Origin: Anaerotruncus sp. MC2020
GTDB lineage: Bacteria > Bacillota > Clostridia > Oscillospirales > Ruminococcaceae
Length of the DNA stretch: 64,000 nt
NCBI GenBank assembly: GCA_000701945.1
Contig: KL370840.1
Span: 1,144,709-1,208,708, forward strand
Reading direction: 5' to 3'
Part shown: piece after piece, positions 9,101 to 17,723 of the stretch
Numbering within the stretch: position 1 is the stretch's first letter
Layout of the letters: every line of letters begins with the position of its first letter
Program-made: the position numbers and the translations under genes
Notes under the pieces: generated by a model
What the model saw: the letters and a program-made list of their open reading frames with translations, nothing else
Told to the model about the DNA's origin: nothing
Database searches by the model: none

Positions 9101-10051
9101 TCAGTTGACTTTATTCTTCGGCGAGCCGCTCTGCCATGCACGGATATTGTCGCAGACGATATCCACGAGACGGCGCCTCGTCTCGTATGCCGCCCATGCG
9201 GTATGCGGCGTAATTGTGAGGTTTTTCGCGTTTTTCATCGGTGTGTCGGGCGACATCGGCTCCTTTTCGAGCACGTCCACATATGCGGCGGCTATCCTGC
9301 CGCTGTTGAGTGCCTCCGCGAGGTCAGCCTCGTTGACTACGGGTCCGCGGGAGGTGTTGATAAGCGTCGCAGTCGGCTTCATCACGCAGAGAAGCCCGCT
9401 GTTGACGAGTCCCTTCGTCTGCTCGGTGAGCGGGCAGTGGAAGGTGATAACGTCCGCCTTCTTTGCGGCAGTCAGCACGTCTGTGACCTCATACGGGCAG
9501 TCCTGCGGCTTTGTCCTCGTGCTTACCACGATGTTCATGCCGAACGCCGCGCCTATTTCAGCGACGCGCCTGCCTATCGAGCCGTAGCCCACTATCGCGA
9601 GAGTCTGTCCCGCAAGCTCGGCAGTCGGTATCGGGAAGTACGAGAACGCGGGAGAGCGCTCCCATTCGCCGTTTTTCACGGCGATATCGTAGTCGCGTAT
9701 GCGGCTGTAGCGGTCGAGTATGTACGCGAAGACCTGCTGAGCCACGGCATTGGTGGAATACTGTCCCGCATTGCAGACCGTTATCCCCTTCTCCGCGGCG
9801 TATGCGACATCAACGTTGTTGTAGCCCGTCGCGAACAGACCTACGTATTTCAGGTTCGGACAAGCGTCCATTACCTCTTTTGTTATGAGCACCTTATTGC
9901 AGAGGACGACGTCCGCATCGCCGATATTGGCGGCGGTCTCCTCGGGCTTGGTCAGCGATATCACCTTTACCTCGCCGAACTCCTCAAGAGCCGCGGTGGT
10001 GATGTCTCCGCTGACGCTGACGGTGTACCAGTCGAGAACAGCTATCTTCAT
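9101..10051 (-). CDS. D-2-hydroxyacid dehydrogenase (hydroxypyruvate/glycerate dehydrogenase-like)
   Basis: The 316-residue protein belongs to the NAD-dependent D-isomer-specific 2-hydroxyacid dehydrogenases. The Rossmann motif GYGSIGRRVAEIG lies near residue 155. The catalytic triad is visible as Arg in INTSRGPVVNE, Glu in DVLEKEPM and His in ITPHTAWA. These enzymes reduce 2-keto acids to D-2-hydroxy acids; close relatives are annotated hydroxypyruvate or glycerate dehydrogenase. The position directly before proB, with 13 bases between them, makes co-expression with proline synthesis likely, but the sequence does not reveal the substrate. Confidence 0.85.
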   Translation of the reverse strand: MKIAVLDWYTVSVSGDITTAALEEFGEVKVISLTKPEETAANIGDADVVLCNKVLITKEVMDACPNLKYVGLFATGYNNVDVAYAAEKGITVCNAGQYSTNAVAQQVFAYILDRYSRIRDYDIAVKNGEWERSPAFSYFPIPTAELAGQTLAIVGYGSIGRRVAEIGAAFGMNIVVSTRTKPQDCPYEVTDVLTAAKKADVITFHCPLTEQTKGLVNSGLLCVMKPTATLINTSRGPVVNEADLAEALNSGRIAAAYVDVLEKEPMSPDTPMKNAKNLTITPHTAWAAYETRRRLVDIVCDNIRAWQSGSPKNKVN

Positions 10052-10054
10052 AGA

Positions 10055-10441
10055 TTATTCCTCGTCGTCGTCATCGTCGTCGTCGGCAGTCTCCTTGCTG
10101 TCAGCGGGAGCCGCCTCAGCCTTTGCGGGGACAGCGGACTGCTCCTCGGGCTTATCCTTGAAGATGAAAGTCGTGATGAACGCACATATCACGAGAACTG
10201 CCTCGACAGCTCCGAGCGTATAGAACCACGCCCTGCTCTCGGAGAGCCATATCGTCAGCGAAAACGGTATCGCGAACGCGAAAATGAGCTGGTATGGCTT
10301 CTTGTCAGTGATGAAGCGGTAGAGGAAGAAGATGAGTCCGACTATCGCGAATCCGACGTGCATACTGAGCGGGAACGGGAAAAGGTTGGGATTCTCTATC
10401 TCCGCCTCGGAAAGAGTTGTGAGCATATTCATATCTATCAT
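10055..10441 (-). CDS. Small three-TM membrane protein with acidic tail
   Basis: Unrecognised 128-residue protein, first gene of the leftward operon; its stop is three bases before the next start. It has three hydrophobic segments (about residues 26-42, 50-65 and 72-92) and a C-terminal tail rich in Ala, Lys and Glu that ends in a run of seven Asp followed by two Glu. GGAGAT precedes the ATG. The acidic tail could bind cations or a partner, but this is speculation. Confidence 0.6.
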   Translation of the reverse strand: MIDMNMLTTLSEAEIENPNLFPFPLSMHVGFAIVGLIFFLYRFITDKKPYQLIFAFAIPFSLTIWLSESRAWFYTLGAVEAVLVICAFITTFIFKDKPEEQSAVPAKAEAAPADSKETADDDDDDDEE

Positions 10442-10527
10442 ATGTATCTCCGATCTCCGCGAAAACGCGGAAAAATATCATGTATTCTTTCGCAAAATCT
10501 TTTTACCGAAAAAGATACGCTTTTTAT

Positions 10528-10556
10528 AGTATAACATATATATAAAGAAATTTCAA
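10528..10556 (-). promoter_or_regulatory. Promoter of the leftward proBA operon
   Basis: Read on the minus strand, TTGAAA (10551-10556) and TATACT (10528-10533) are 17 bases apart. It is the only good promoter upstream of the five-gene operon. Confidence 0.7.
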
Positions 10557-10658
10557 CTGTTTTTTTAAATTTGAGAGCTTGAAAATGCGCCTCGGCTCAC
10601 GGGTAAATCGTTTGCACATTTAATTTTATCCGTTCCGTAATAAATCACGGAAAATCTA

Positions 10659-10687
10659 TTGACAGAAATGCAAAAAAAGTGTATAAT
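10659..10687 (+). promoter_or_regulatory. Consensus promoter of rny
   Basis: TTGACA at 10659-10664 and TATAAT at 10682-10687 have perfect 17-base spacing. Transcription would start near 10694, leaving a leader of about 270 bases before rny with no convincing gene; it contains several short G/C-rich inverted repeats. Confidence 0.85.
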
Positions 10688-10967
10688 AACTATGTTGTAT
10701 TTATTTGCAAAAATATTACTTTTGGCAGTAATTGCAGCTTTGTTTTAAATCATTCCGCAGACGGCGATAAATATATATGCCCGCGGCGGATAAGATATAT
10801 GAACAAAATGACGGGCAGTATGCCCAATTTTTTCAAGCGGTGCCGCGAGGGGGCGGTATCCTTTCAATATATTTTAACAAATGAATAAAATGAGCGGCAT
10901 TTACCGCCTTAGGTAATAGAGGTTTTATGATACAAACATATATTACGAAAAGGAGGTAATGCACTGT

Positions 10968-12545
10968 ATGGATCTTTGGATTGCAATCATACTCATCGTT
11001 GCAGCTCTCGTCGCAGGTGCAGCCGTAGGCGCACTCATCGCCTACAAGAAGGGCGTGTCCGCAGGCGTTGAGCAGCGCAAGCACGAGGCTGAAACTATGG
11101 TCGGCTCTGCCGAGCAGCAGGCTGCACGCATAGTCGAGGACGCCGAGAAGGACGCCGATAACAAGAAGAAGAGCGCCCTCATCGAGGCAAAGGATGAGAT
11201 ACATAAGCTCCGCACTGAGGCGGATAAGGAGATCAAGGATCGCAGGGCTGAGCTGTCACGTCAGGAAAGACGTATGCAGCAGAAAGAGGAGAATCTCGAT
11301 AAGAAGACCGATAACCTTGAAAAGAAGGAGGACACTCTCAACCAGAAGATAAAGAGTGCCGACGAAAAGCTCAAGGAGGCTGAGTCGATAAAGAAGTCTC
11401 AGATGGATATTCTCGAGAGGATCTCGGAATTCACAAAGGATCAGGCAAAGGAATACATTCTCTCTACTCTTGAGGACGACCTCGTTCACGAAAAGGCTGT
11501 CAAGGTACAGGCTTACGAGCAGCTCCTCAAGGACGAGTGCAACGAAAAGGCAAGAAGCTATATCTCGCTCGCTATCGCTAAGGTGGCTGCGGATCAGGTA
11601 TCGGAGGCGGCTGTCTCTGTTGTTCCGCTCCCCAATGACGAGATGAAGGGCAGGATCATCGGACGCGAGGGACGCAACATCCGTACCCTCGAGACCCTCA
11701 CGGGCGTCGACCTCATCATCGACGATACCCCCGAGGCTATCACACTTTCATGTTTTGACCAGATACGCCGCGAGGTCGCTCGAATAGCACTCGAGAAGCT
11801 CATCGCTGACGGTCGTATCCACCCCACACGCATCGAGGAAATGGTCGACAAGGCTCGCCGTGAGGTTGAGCACCGCATCAAGCAGGAGGGCGAAAGAGCT
11901 GTCATCGAGACCAATGTTCACGGTCTCAACCACGAGCTCATCAAGCTGCTCGGTCGTCTGAAGTACCGCACCAGCTATCGTCAGAACGTACTCGACCACT
12001 CGATAGAGGTCGCACAGCTCTGCGGCGTTCTCGCCTCTGAGCTCGGCGTTGACGCCAATATGGCAAGACGCGCAGGTCTCCTCCACGATATCGGTAAGGC
12101 GCTGACCTCCGAGATAGAGGGCTCGCACGTTCAGATAGGCGTTGACGTATGTAAAAAATACAACGAGAATCCCGTTGTTATACACGCTGTCGAGGCTCAC
12201 CACAACGACGTTGAGCCCAGAACAGTCATCGCCTGCATCGTTCAGGCTGCCGACGCTATTTCCGCTGCAAGACCTGCCGCAAGAAGCGAGAACTATGAGA
12301 GCTACATCAAGCGTCTCCAGAAGCTCGAGGAGATATGCACCTCCTATGAGGGCGTTGATAAGTGCTTTGCAGTTCAGGCAGGCCGCGAGGTCAGGATCAT
12401 GGTCGTTCCCGAGGTCATCAACGACGAGAAGATGGTACTCGTTGCGAGACAGATCGCTCAGCAGATCGAGACCGAAATGGATTACCCGGGTCAGATCAAG
12501 GTCAACCTCATTCGCGAGAGCAGAGTTTCCGACTACGCAAAGTAA
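10968..12545 (+). CDS. rny: Ribonuclease Y
   Basis: RNase Y is the membrane-anchored endoribonuclease that starts mRNA decay in many Firmicutes. The chosen start [18 protein letters not shown] gives 525 residues; an ATG nine bases upstream is only two bases from AGGAGG and less likely. Residues 3-23 form the membrane anchor. A long charged coiled coil follows (30-200). The KH domain is seen at about 226 ([15 protein letters not shown]) and the HD domain at about 340-440, with HDIGKA near 372 and EAHHNDVEP supplying metal ligands. Length and order match the family. Confidence 0.95.
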   Translation: MDLWIAIILIVAALVAGAAVGALIAYKKGVSAGVEQRKHEAETMVGSAEQQAARIVEDAEKDADNKKKSALIEAKDEIHKLRTEADKEIKDRRAELSRQERRMQQKEENLDKKTDNLEKKEDTLNQKIKSADEKLKEAESIKKSQMDILERISEFTKDQAKEYILSTLEDDLVHEKAVKVQAYEQLLKDECNEKARSYISLAIAKVAADQVSEAAVSVVPLPNDEMKGRIIGREGRNIRTLETLTGVDLIIDDTPEAITLSCFDQIRREVARIALEKLIADGRIHPTRIEEMVDKARREVEHRIKQEGERAVIETNVHGLNHELIKLLGRLKYRTSYRQNVLDHSIEVAQLCGVLASELGVDANMARRAGLLHDIGKALTSEIEGSHVQIGVDVCKKYNENPVVIHAVEAHHNDVEPRTVIACIVQAADAISAARPAARSENYESYIKRLQKLEEICTSYEGVDKCFAVQAGREVRIMVVPEVINDEKMVLVARQIAQQIETEMDYPGQIKVNLIRESRVSDYAK

Positions 12546-12551
12546 GCGTTC

Positions 12552-12585
12552 AGCTGCGGACGGTATTCGTCCGCAGCTTTTTTTA
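12552..12585 (+). terminator. Intrinsic terminator of rny
   Basis: AGCTGCGGACG and CGTCCGCAGCT form an 11-bp stem around GTATT, followed by seven T residues. Confidence 0.92.
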
Positions 12586-12631
12586 TCAATTCGTAAATTG
12601 TGCATTTAACAGCCGTAAAGGAGCTGATTCT

Positions 12632-14290
12632 ATGAAACGTCTGATAAAGAGAGCCGCAGCTGCTCTCCTCGCCGCGGGAGCTGCCGCCTCGTTCATGCTG
12701 CCCGCGTCGCTTTCGGCGTCCGCAAAGTGGCAGAGGGTGGGCTATGTCGGCGACCTCAACAGCGACGACAAGTTCAGCGTCGCCGACCTCGTCATACTCA
12801 CGAAGTATGTGCTCGGCGCCGAAGGTATGCCCGAGACGGGAATATACGATATGCAGGGCGCGTACTACCTCACGGGTGTGCGCGACGAGATATCCTCTCT
12901 CGGTCAGGACGCCATAAAGAACGGCGTTAAGCAGTTCCAGCTCGCGGATATGGACGAAGACGGCGTGATAGACACCTTCGACCTCGCCGCACTGCGGAAG
13001 GTCGTCGTCGACCCGAACAACGCAAAGCTCCTCTACCGCTGGTATGCGGACGAGGTCGAGCCGCCCGACTACATCGACGCTCCGATATACGACCTCTACG
13101 GCTCGATGCCGTCACAGGGCGACGCGAAGGTCGTCGCGTTCAGCGTTGAGTTCCCCGACCTGAAATTCGGCTATAAGGCGTCGACCGACGAGGTCGAGCA
13201 GGCGCTGTTTGCTCCCGCTGATGAGAACAGCAAGCTGTTCCCGCTCGAGAGCATATCCGCCTTCTATGAGCGCTCCTCGAAGGGGGCGATGCACCTCAGC
13301 GGCAAGGCTTACGATTATACGGCAAAGTACCCGATATCAAATTATGAGGGCGACAAGTTCCACCTCGCGATAATAAACGAGGTGCTCGAGGCATTCGACG
13401 AGCAGATAGACTTCAGCGAATACGACGCCGACGGGGACAGCATGATAGATACCGTGATGATAATCGTCCCGAGCACGGCGGACGATGGCAGCTGGTGGCC
13501 TACCTCAGGCGGCTACGGCGGAAGCAGCAAGCTGAAGTTCGACGGCTGTAAGATAGGGCACGTCATCGTCGGCAATCGCAACATCGAAGCCAAGAACAAC
13601 TATGCCGCCTTCTGCCAGACCTACTCCCACGAAATGGGACACTGCATGGGTCTGCCCGACTACTACCTCTATAATGCCGACGATTTTCAGGGTATGCACG
13701 GCTCGGCAGGCTTCGAGCTCATGGACGACGCGTTCGGCGACTTCGGCGCCGCCTCGAAACTCATGCTCGGCTGGTACAGAGAGGACCAGATAAGCGTGTT
13801 CGACCGCTCGGCAGGCGAGCAGACCTTCACGCTGTACAACAGCGAGACCGACCTCGGCAACTGCGTGATAATACCGCGCGGCACGCTCGGCGACAAGTAC
13901 CGCTCGGAGTTCTTCATCATCGAGTACACGACACTCGACAACAACAACCTCCGCATACGCGACAAGTGGTGGAAGAAGGTCGGAGAAGGCGTGAGGGTGT
14001 ACCACGTACAGGCGTCGCAGAATGGCGACCGCACCTTCCCGAGCTGGAAGTACGCGAGCGGCAACGACGAGGCTACCAACTATAACAACGGTATCCGCTT
14101 CATACGCCTCGTGAACGAGGGCGACGACAATACCGACAACTTTTTCTGCGGCGGAAGCGTCGTCAACAGCAGTGTGAGCGGCTTCATGTGGTACGATGAC
14201 AGCGGCAGGCTGACCGTCAGTCCCGAGACCGCCATATACGTCACAGAGGGCGAAAACGGCACCTACAATGTCAGGATAGCGGCAGAATAA
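12632..14290 (+). CDS. Secreted dockerin-containing M6/InhA-like metallopeptidase
   Basis: The 552-residue protein starts MKRLIKRAAAALLAAG after AAAGGAGCTGATTCT and has a signal peptide ending near ASLSASA. A type I dockerin with two EF-hand-like repeats lies at the N-terminus: GDLNSDDKFSVADLV at about 41 and ADMDEDGVIDTFDLAALRK at about 107. The peptidase domain has the zinc motif HEMGHCMGLPD near residue 332, the HExxHxxGxxD pattern of the M6 clan, with a likely Met turn in GFELMDDAFGDFG. Dockerins bind cohesins of cellulosome scaffoldins, so the enzyme is probably carried on the cell-surface cellulosome. N-terminal placement of the dockerin is less common. Substrate unknown. Confidence 0.85.
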   Translation: MKRLIKRAAAALLAAGAAASFMLPASLSASAKWQRVGYVGDLNSDDKFSVADLVILTKYVLGAEGMPETGIYDMQGAYYLTGVRDEISSLGQDAIKNGVKQFQLADMDEDGVIDTFDLAALRKVVVDPNNAKLLYRWYADEVEPPDYIDAPIYDLYGSMPSQGDAKVVAFSVEFPDLKFGYKASTDEVEQALFAPADENSKLFPLESISAFYERSSKGAMHLSGKAYDYTAKYPISNYEGDKFHLAIINEVLEAFDEQIDFSEYDADGDSMIDTVMIIVPSTADDGSWWPTSGGYGGSSKLKFDGCKIGHVIVGNRNIEAKNNYAAFCQTYSHEMGHCMGLPDYYLYNADDFQGMHGSAGFELMDDAFGDFGAASKLMLGWYREDQISVFDRSAGEQTFTLYNSETDLGNCVIIPRGTLGDKYRSEFFIIEYTTLDNNNLRIRDKWWKKVGEGVRVYHVQASQNGDRTFPSWKYASGNDEATNYNNGIRFIRLVNEGDDNTDNFFCGGSVVNSSVSGFMWYDDSGRLTVSPETAIYVTEGENGTYNVRIAAE

Positions 14291-14311
14291 AACGAAAGAA
14301 AGGTCCAACCT

Positions 14312-15841
14312 ATGGCTAAGGAAATATTCCATACAAGTGAAAAATCAAATTTCATACTCAATCTGACCGAGGAAAAGTACGCGAAGCTCGCCTCCTACGG
14401 ACTGCTTGCGGCGCTTTTCACGACCTCGCTCGCGACCGCGATACCCGTTATCACAAGCGAGTCGCTCTTTGAGCTGACCTCCGCGGGACTCGCTGTATCG
14501 GGCGTTATCTGCATGATACTTGCGCTGATAGCGCTCATCAAGAAGTATGTCAGCGGAAAGCTCGTTTTCCCGATATGCGCCTTTGCGGCAATGCTGCTGT
14601 GGGGCGTAGTATCGCTCATAAACTCGTATGACATCGGCATAGCCTTCTATGGCTACAACGGCAGAGGCGAGGGACTCCTTGCGCTGATATTCTACCTCTG
14701 CTTCTTCATCGCAGCCGCCTCGATAAAGCGCGAGCAGGCTCTGAAAACCGTCGTTTACGGACTTGCGGGGCTCGGTCTGCTCAACTCGGCATTCGGACTT
14801 ATACAGGTATTCACGGGCAAAATGAGCAGCTACCGCATGGTCTCCATGGTGATACAGCCTAACGCGGCCTCGGGTCTCTCGCAGTCGCCGCTCTTCCTCG
14901 CGATGGTGCTGACGCTCGTCATCACCTCCTCGCTCATAGCGTTCATCTCCGTCAAGGGAACGGGCAGCAAGGTCTTCTTCATCGCTACGGCAGCAATATG
15001 CTCCTTCACGATGATGTTCACCTATTCCTTCATCGGTATCTGCGGAGCTGTATTCGCAGTCCTCGCAGCAGCAGTCAGCGTATTCAGGCTCAGGGCAAAC
15101 AAGGCGGGACTTGCCTCCGTGCTCGCGGTCATAGTGCCCGCAGCGGCAGCGATAGGACTTGTTCAGGCAGGACTTATCGGCAATATCTCGAGCTATCGCC
15201 TCTATGACGGACGCATTCTCTGGTTCGCGGATTCCTACTACCGCATCTCCGCGAGCGGCGAGCCCGACTTATCTAACATCGACATCGACGACACCTACGA
15301 TGTTTACTACACGCTCAACAGCAAGACCATGAACATCATCAGTGTTCACGGCTTAACGGGTACAGGTCCCGAGCAGCTCGTGTTCCCGCAGCTCTATACC
15401 TTCGGCAGCACGAACGGCGATGAGGACACACTCATCAGCGACATAGTAGCCGAGAACAAGGGCACCTTCGACAAGGTGTACAATGAGTACCTCTATACCG
15501 CAGCAACACGCGGCATTCCGTCGCTCATCGCGCTCATAGCGGTGCTTGTGCCGACTCTCTTCGTCGGAGCTAAGAAATCGAAGAAGGGAACATGGACTCA
15601 GACTTGTATGTTCGTCCTCACGCTCGGCGGAGTGCTGATATTCTTCATCGGATGCAGCAATACCGCGTTTTCTCCGATATTCTGGACAGTGGCGGGCTGC
15701 TCGATAGCACAGCTTGCAGCTCCCGCAAAGGAAGCGGTCCCCGCGGTAGAGGCTCCCAAGGAAAAAGCTCAGACAAAGGCGAGTGCTCCCGAAAATAAGC
15801 CTCAGCCGAAGAAAAACAACGGCAAGAAAAAGAAGAAGTAA
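14312..15841 (+). CDS. O-antigen ligase/Wzy-like polytopic membrane protein
   Basis: The 509-residue protein has about eleven hydrophobic segments, a large outside loop around residues 295-390, and a basic C-terminal tail ending in a run of lysines. The loop ends with FDKVYNEYLYTAATRGIPSL, which resembles the H/Y-N-E-Y-L motif that closes the large periplasmic loop in O-antigen ligases and polymerases. In Gram-positives such proteins polymerise or transfer surface polysaccharides. The gene follows the dockerin peptidase by 21 bases and may be co-transcribed, although the two functions have no obvious link. Confidence 0.65.
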   Translation: MAKEIFHTSEKSNFILNLTEEKYAKLASYGLLAALFTTSLATAIPVITSESLFELTSAGLAVSGVICMILALIALIKKYVSGKLVFPICAFAAMLLWGVVSLINSYDIGIAFYGYNGRGEGLLALIFYLCFFIAAASIKREQALKTVVYGLAGLGLLNSAFGLIQVFTGKMSSYRMVSMVIQPNAASGLSQSPLFLAMVLTLVITSSLIAFISVKGTGSKVFFIATAAICSFTMMFTYSFIGICGAVFAVLAAAVSVFRLRANKAGLASVLAVIVPAAAAIGLVQAGLIGNISSYRLYDGRILWFADSYYRISASGEPDLSNIDIDDTYDVYYTLNSKTMNIISVHGLTGTGPEQLVFPQLYTFGSTNGDEDTLISDIVAENKGTFDKVYNEYLYTAATRGIPSLIALIAVLVPTLFVGAKKSKKGTWTQTCMFVLTLGGVLIFFIGCSNTAFSPIFWTVAGCSIAQLAAPAKEAVPAVEAPKEKAQTKASAPENKPQPKKNNGKKKKK

Positions 15842-15882
15842 CAAGAATCCAATAGCTTAATTATACGAAATATGAGCACTTG

Positions 15883-15930
15883 TTGAGGAGGAACCTTCTG
15901 AAAAAGGTCCTCCTCAAACTTTTCCTCCGA
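15883..15930 (+). terminator. Hairpin after the ligase-like gene, part of a small dispersed motif
   Basis: TTGAGGAGGA and TCCTCCTCAA with a CCTT/AAGG extension form a strong stem at 15883-15917. A related sequence (TTGAGGAGGACC) lies after the CorC gene near 4106. It could terminate the gene that ends at 15841, but the T tract is poor. Confidence 0.5.
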
Positions 15931-16030
15931 AGCATTCAGGACATCCGAAAGAATAATACGCATAAAAGCACGTATTGTCAAAGCCAGACCTGCTCATTTT
16001 TTCATTTCCGAAAAAAATTTCAAAAAACGC

Positions 16031-16059
16031 TTGACAAGCGTTCTGATTTCTGCTATAAT
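16031..16059 (+). promoter_or_regulatory. Consensus promoter of tRNA-Leu
   Basis: TTGACA at 16031-16036 and TATAAT at 16054-16059 with a 17-base spacer end 26 bases before the tRNA. Confidence 0.9.
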
Positions 16060-16085
16060 ATTATAGCAGTCAACTAATACTGTAT

Positions 16086-16170
16086 GCGAGTGTGCTGGAA
16101 TAGGCAGACAGGCACGTTTGAGGGGCGTGTGTCGACAGACGTATGGGTTCAAGTCCCATTACTCGCACCA
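16086..16170 (+). tRNA. tRNA-Leu(GAG)
   Basis: The acceptor arms GCGAGTG and TACTCGC pair, the CCA end is encoded (16168-16170), and the T arm ATGGG-TTCAAGT-CCCAT is standard. The anticodon stem CACGT/GCGTG encloses the loop TTGAGGG, so the anticodon is GAG at 16120-16122. The long variable arm fits a class II tRNA. It reads CTC and CTT; CTC is the dominant Leu codon of the surrounding core genes. Confidence 0.95.
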
Positions 16171-16192
16171 GCGCCGAGCGGGCGCGCGCAGT

Positions 16193-16227
16193 TTCGCGGT
16201 TCAGTTTTCTGAGCCGCGAATTTTTTT
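16193..16227 (+). terminator. Intrinsic terminator of tRNA-Leu
   Basis: TTCGCGGTTCAG pairs with CTGAGCCGCGAA (one G-T pair), followed by seven T residues. Confidence 0.85.
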
Positions 16228-16265
16228 CCGCGTTCCATAGCGGATCTAAATCATTCCACATACAC

Positions 16266-16297
16266 AGCGCGGATACGAAAGTATCCGCGCTTTTTTT
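16266..16297 (+). terminator. Second terminator before the L10 promoter
   Basis: GCGCGGATAC and GTATCCGCGC form a 10-bp stem with a GAAA tetraloop and a run of seven T. It insulates the ribosomal protein operon from upstream read-through. Confidence 0.88.
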
Positions 16298-16317
16298 GAA
16301 AAAATTCAAAAAAGTGC

Positions 16318-16346
16318 TTGACAATCCCGAAATGATATGATATAAT
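16318..16346 (+). promoter_or_regulatory. Promoter of the rplJL operon
   Basis: TTGACA at 16318-16323 and TATAAT at 16341-16346, 17-base spacer. Confidence 0.9.
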
Positions 16347-16383
16347 AATTAAGCTGTTTGAAAAAGCAGTACATATCGTATTC

Positions 16384-16488
16384 TAAAGACAGCTGGCAGG
16401 TTCATCCGTAAGTCCCGCCGAGGAATTGCAAGTGATATAAGCTATCATTGTCCTTTTCCGAGCTGTCGGCAAAGGACTTTTTTATTGC
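16384..16488 (+). promoter_or_regulatory. L10 leader (rplJ-rplL autoregulatory RNA)
   Basis: The stretch between the promoter and rplJ carries the features of the Firmicutes L10 leader: AAAGACAGCTGGCAGG, TTAAGTCC-like AAGTCCCGCCGAGG, and a final hairpin GTCCTTTT/AAAGGAC followed by six T, which can act as attenuator. In this family the L10(L12)4 complex binds the leader and represses its own operon. Assignment rests on motif and position before rplJ. Confidence 0.85.
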
Positions 16489-16531
16489 ACTCTGAATACG
16501 ATACCATAAATTATTCGGAGGTGAATACACT

Positions 16532-17044
16532 ATGCCAAGCAATGCAGTTCTCGAAGCTAAGAAGGCTAAGGTAGACCAGCTCACAGACGTCCTCAAGAAT
16601 GCTGTATCAGGCGTTCTCGTTGACTACAAGGGTATCACCGTTGAGGAGGATACCAAGCTCAGAAAGGAGCTCCGTGAGGCAGGCGTCAACTACTTCGTAG
16701 AAAAGAACACAATGCTTCTCCGTGCATTCAAGAATGTCGGAATCGAAGGTCTCGAGGAGTCGCTCAACGGTACGACCGCTATCGCTCTCTCAAACGAGGA
16801 CCAGACTGCTCCCGCTCGTATCCTCGGCAAGTTCGCTGAGAAGGCAGGCGACGAGAAGTTCAACCTCAAGGCAGGCTTCGTTGAAGGTGAGGTTTACGAT
16901 CAGGCTGGAGTTATCGCTCTTTCCAAGATCCCCTCAAAGGACGTTCTGCTCGCACAGCTCGTTGGCTCTCTCCAGGGTCCCATGCAGAAGCTCGCAGCTA
17001 CCCTCAAGGCAGTTGCAGACAAGAAGTCAGAGGAAGCTGCCTGA
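16532..17044 (+). CDS. rplJ: 50S ribosomal protein L10
   Basis: L10 anchors the L7/L12 stalk to 23S rRNA. The 170-residue protein starts MPSNAVLEAKKAKVDQLTD after CGGAGGTGAATACACT, and shows VDYKGITVEEDTKLRKELR and NTMLLRAFKNVG of the N-terminal RNA-binding domain, with the helical L12-binding region at the C-terminus (LVGSLQGPMQKLAATLKAV). Length is normal. It sits behind the L10 leader and before rplL. Confidence 0.96.
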   Translation: MPSNAVLEAKKAKVDQLTDVLKNAVSGVLVDYKGITVEEDTKLRKELREAGVNYFVEKNTMLLRAFKNVGIEGLEESLNGTTAIALSNEDQTAPARILGKFAEKAGDEKFNLKAGFVEGEVYDQAGVIALSKIPSKDVLLAQLVGSLQGPMQKLAATLKAVADKKSEEAA

Positions 17045-17119
17045 TTTCTGTATCATTCATACCGCAGCTTGAATCAATGACCGTATATCGGTAAAATTAA
17101 TTAAAAGGAGATTATTATC

Positions 17120-17494
17120 ATGGCTTCAGAGAAGGTTACAAAATTTGTTGAAGATATCAAGACTCTTTCTGTTCTCGAGCTTGCTGAGCTCGTAGACGCT
17201 ATCCAGGAAGAATTCGGCGTAACAGCAATGGTTGCTGCTGCTCCTGCTGCTGGCGGTGCTGCTGGCGGTGCAGAGGCTGCTAAGACAGAGTTCGACGTAG
17301 TTCTCACATCCTTTGGTGACGCTAAGATGGCTGTTATCAAGGTTGCTAAGGAAGTTCTCGGTCTCGGTCTTAAGGAGGCTAAGGAGATCGTTGAGGCTGC
17401 TCCTAAGGCTCTCAAGGAGGGCGTTTCTGAGGCAGAGGCTAACGAGCTCAAGGCTAAGTTCGAGGAAGCTGGCGCTACAATCGAGCTCAAGTAA
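17120..17494 (+). CDS. rplL: 50S ribosomal protein L7/L12
   Basis: The 124-residue acidic protein has the N-terminal dimerisation helix ([19 protein letters not shown]), an Ala/Gly hinge ([16 protein letters not shown]) and the C-terminal factor-binding domain ([43 protein letters not shown]). It recruits translation GTPases to the ribosome. AAAGGAG precedes the ATG. Codon use is that of a very highly expressed gene. Confidence 0.97.
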   Translation: MASEKVTKFVEDIKTLSVLELAELVDAIQEEFGVTAMVAAAPAAGGAAGGAEAAKTEFDVVLTSFGDAKMAVIKVAKEVLGLGLKEAKEIVEAAPKALKEGVSEAEANELKAKFEEAGATIELK

Positions 17495-17517
17495 TCGTAT
17501 TACTTACGCTTACAAGA

Positions 17518-17546
17518 GGGACTGTACATTGTACAGTCCCTTTTTT
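17518..17546 (+). terminator. Intrinsic terminator of rplJL
   Basis: GGGACTGTAC and GTACAGTCCC form a perfect 10-bp stem with an ATT loop and six T. Confidence 0.93.
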
Positions 17547-17659
17547 ATTGCTTTTTTAAGCTGATACTTTCGTTTTGCTAAATTAAGCCTTTCCCTTTGT
17601 GACAAATGTATATGCGCGGAAGCGTTTATTGTGTATTTCTACAATTTTTCCTGTGCTCG

Positions 17660-17689
17660 TTGACAAGTTATCGGTGAATGTGGTATTAT
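17660..17689 (+). promoter_or_regulatory. Promoter of the dockerin-CAP gene
   Basis: TTGACA at 17660-17665 and TATTAT at 17684-17689, 18-base spacer, 35 bases before the ATG. Confidence 0.7.
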
Positions 17690-17723
17690 AATCTTGATTA
17701 GTAGTGCGGGAGGTGACTTTGCA

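Noticed and set aside
8372..10534. Long plus-strand frames opposite proB, the dehydrogenase and neighbouring genes
   Set aside because: All are antisense shadows of well-supported minus-strand genes with known motifs.
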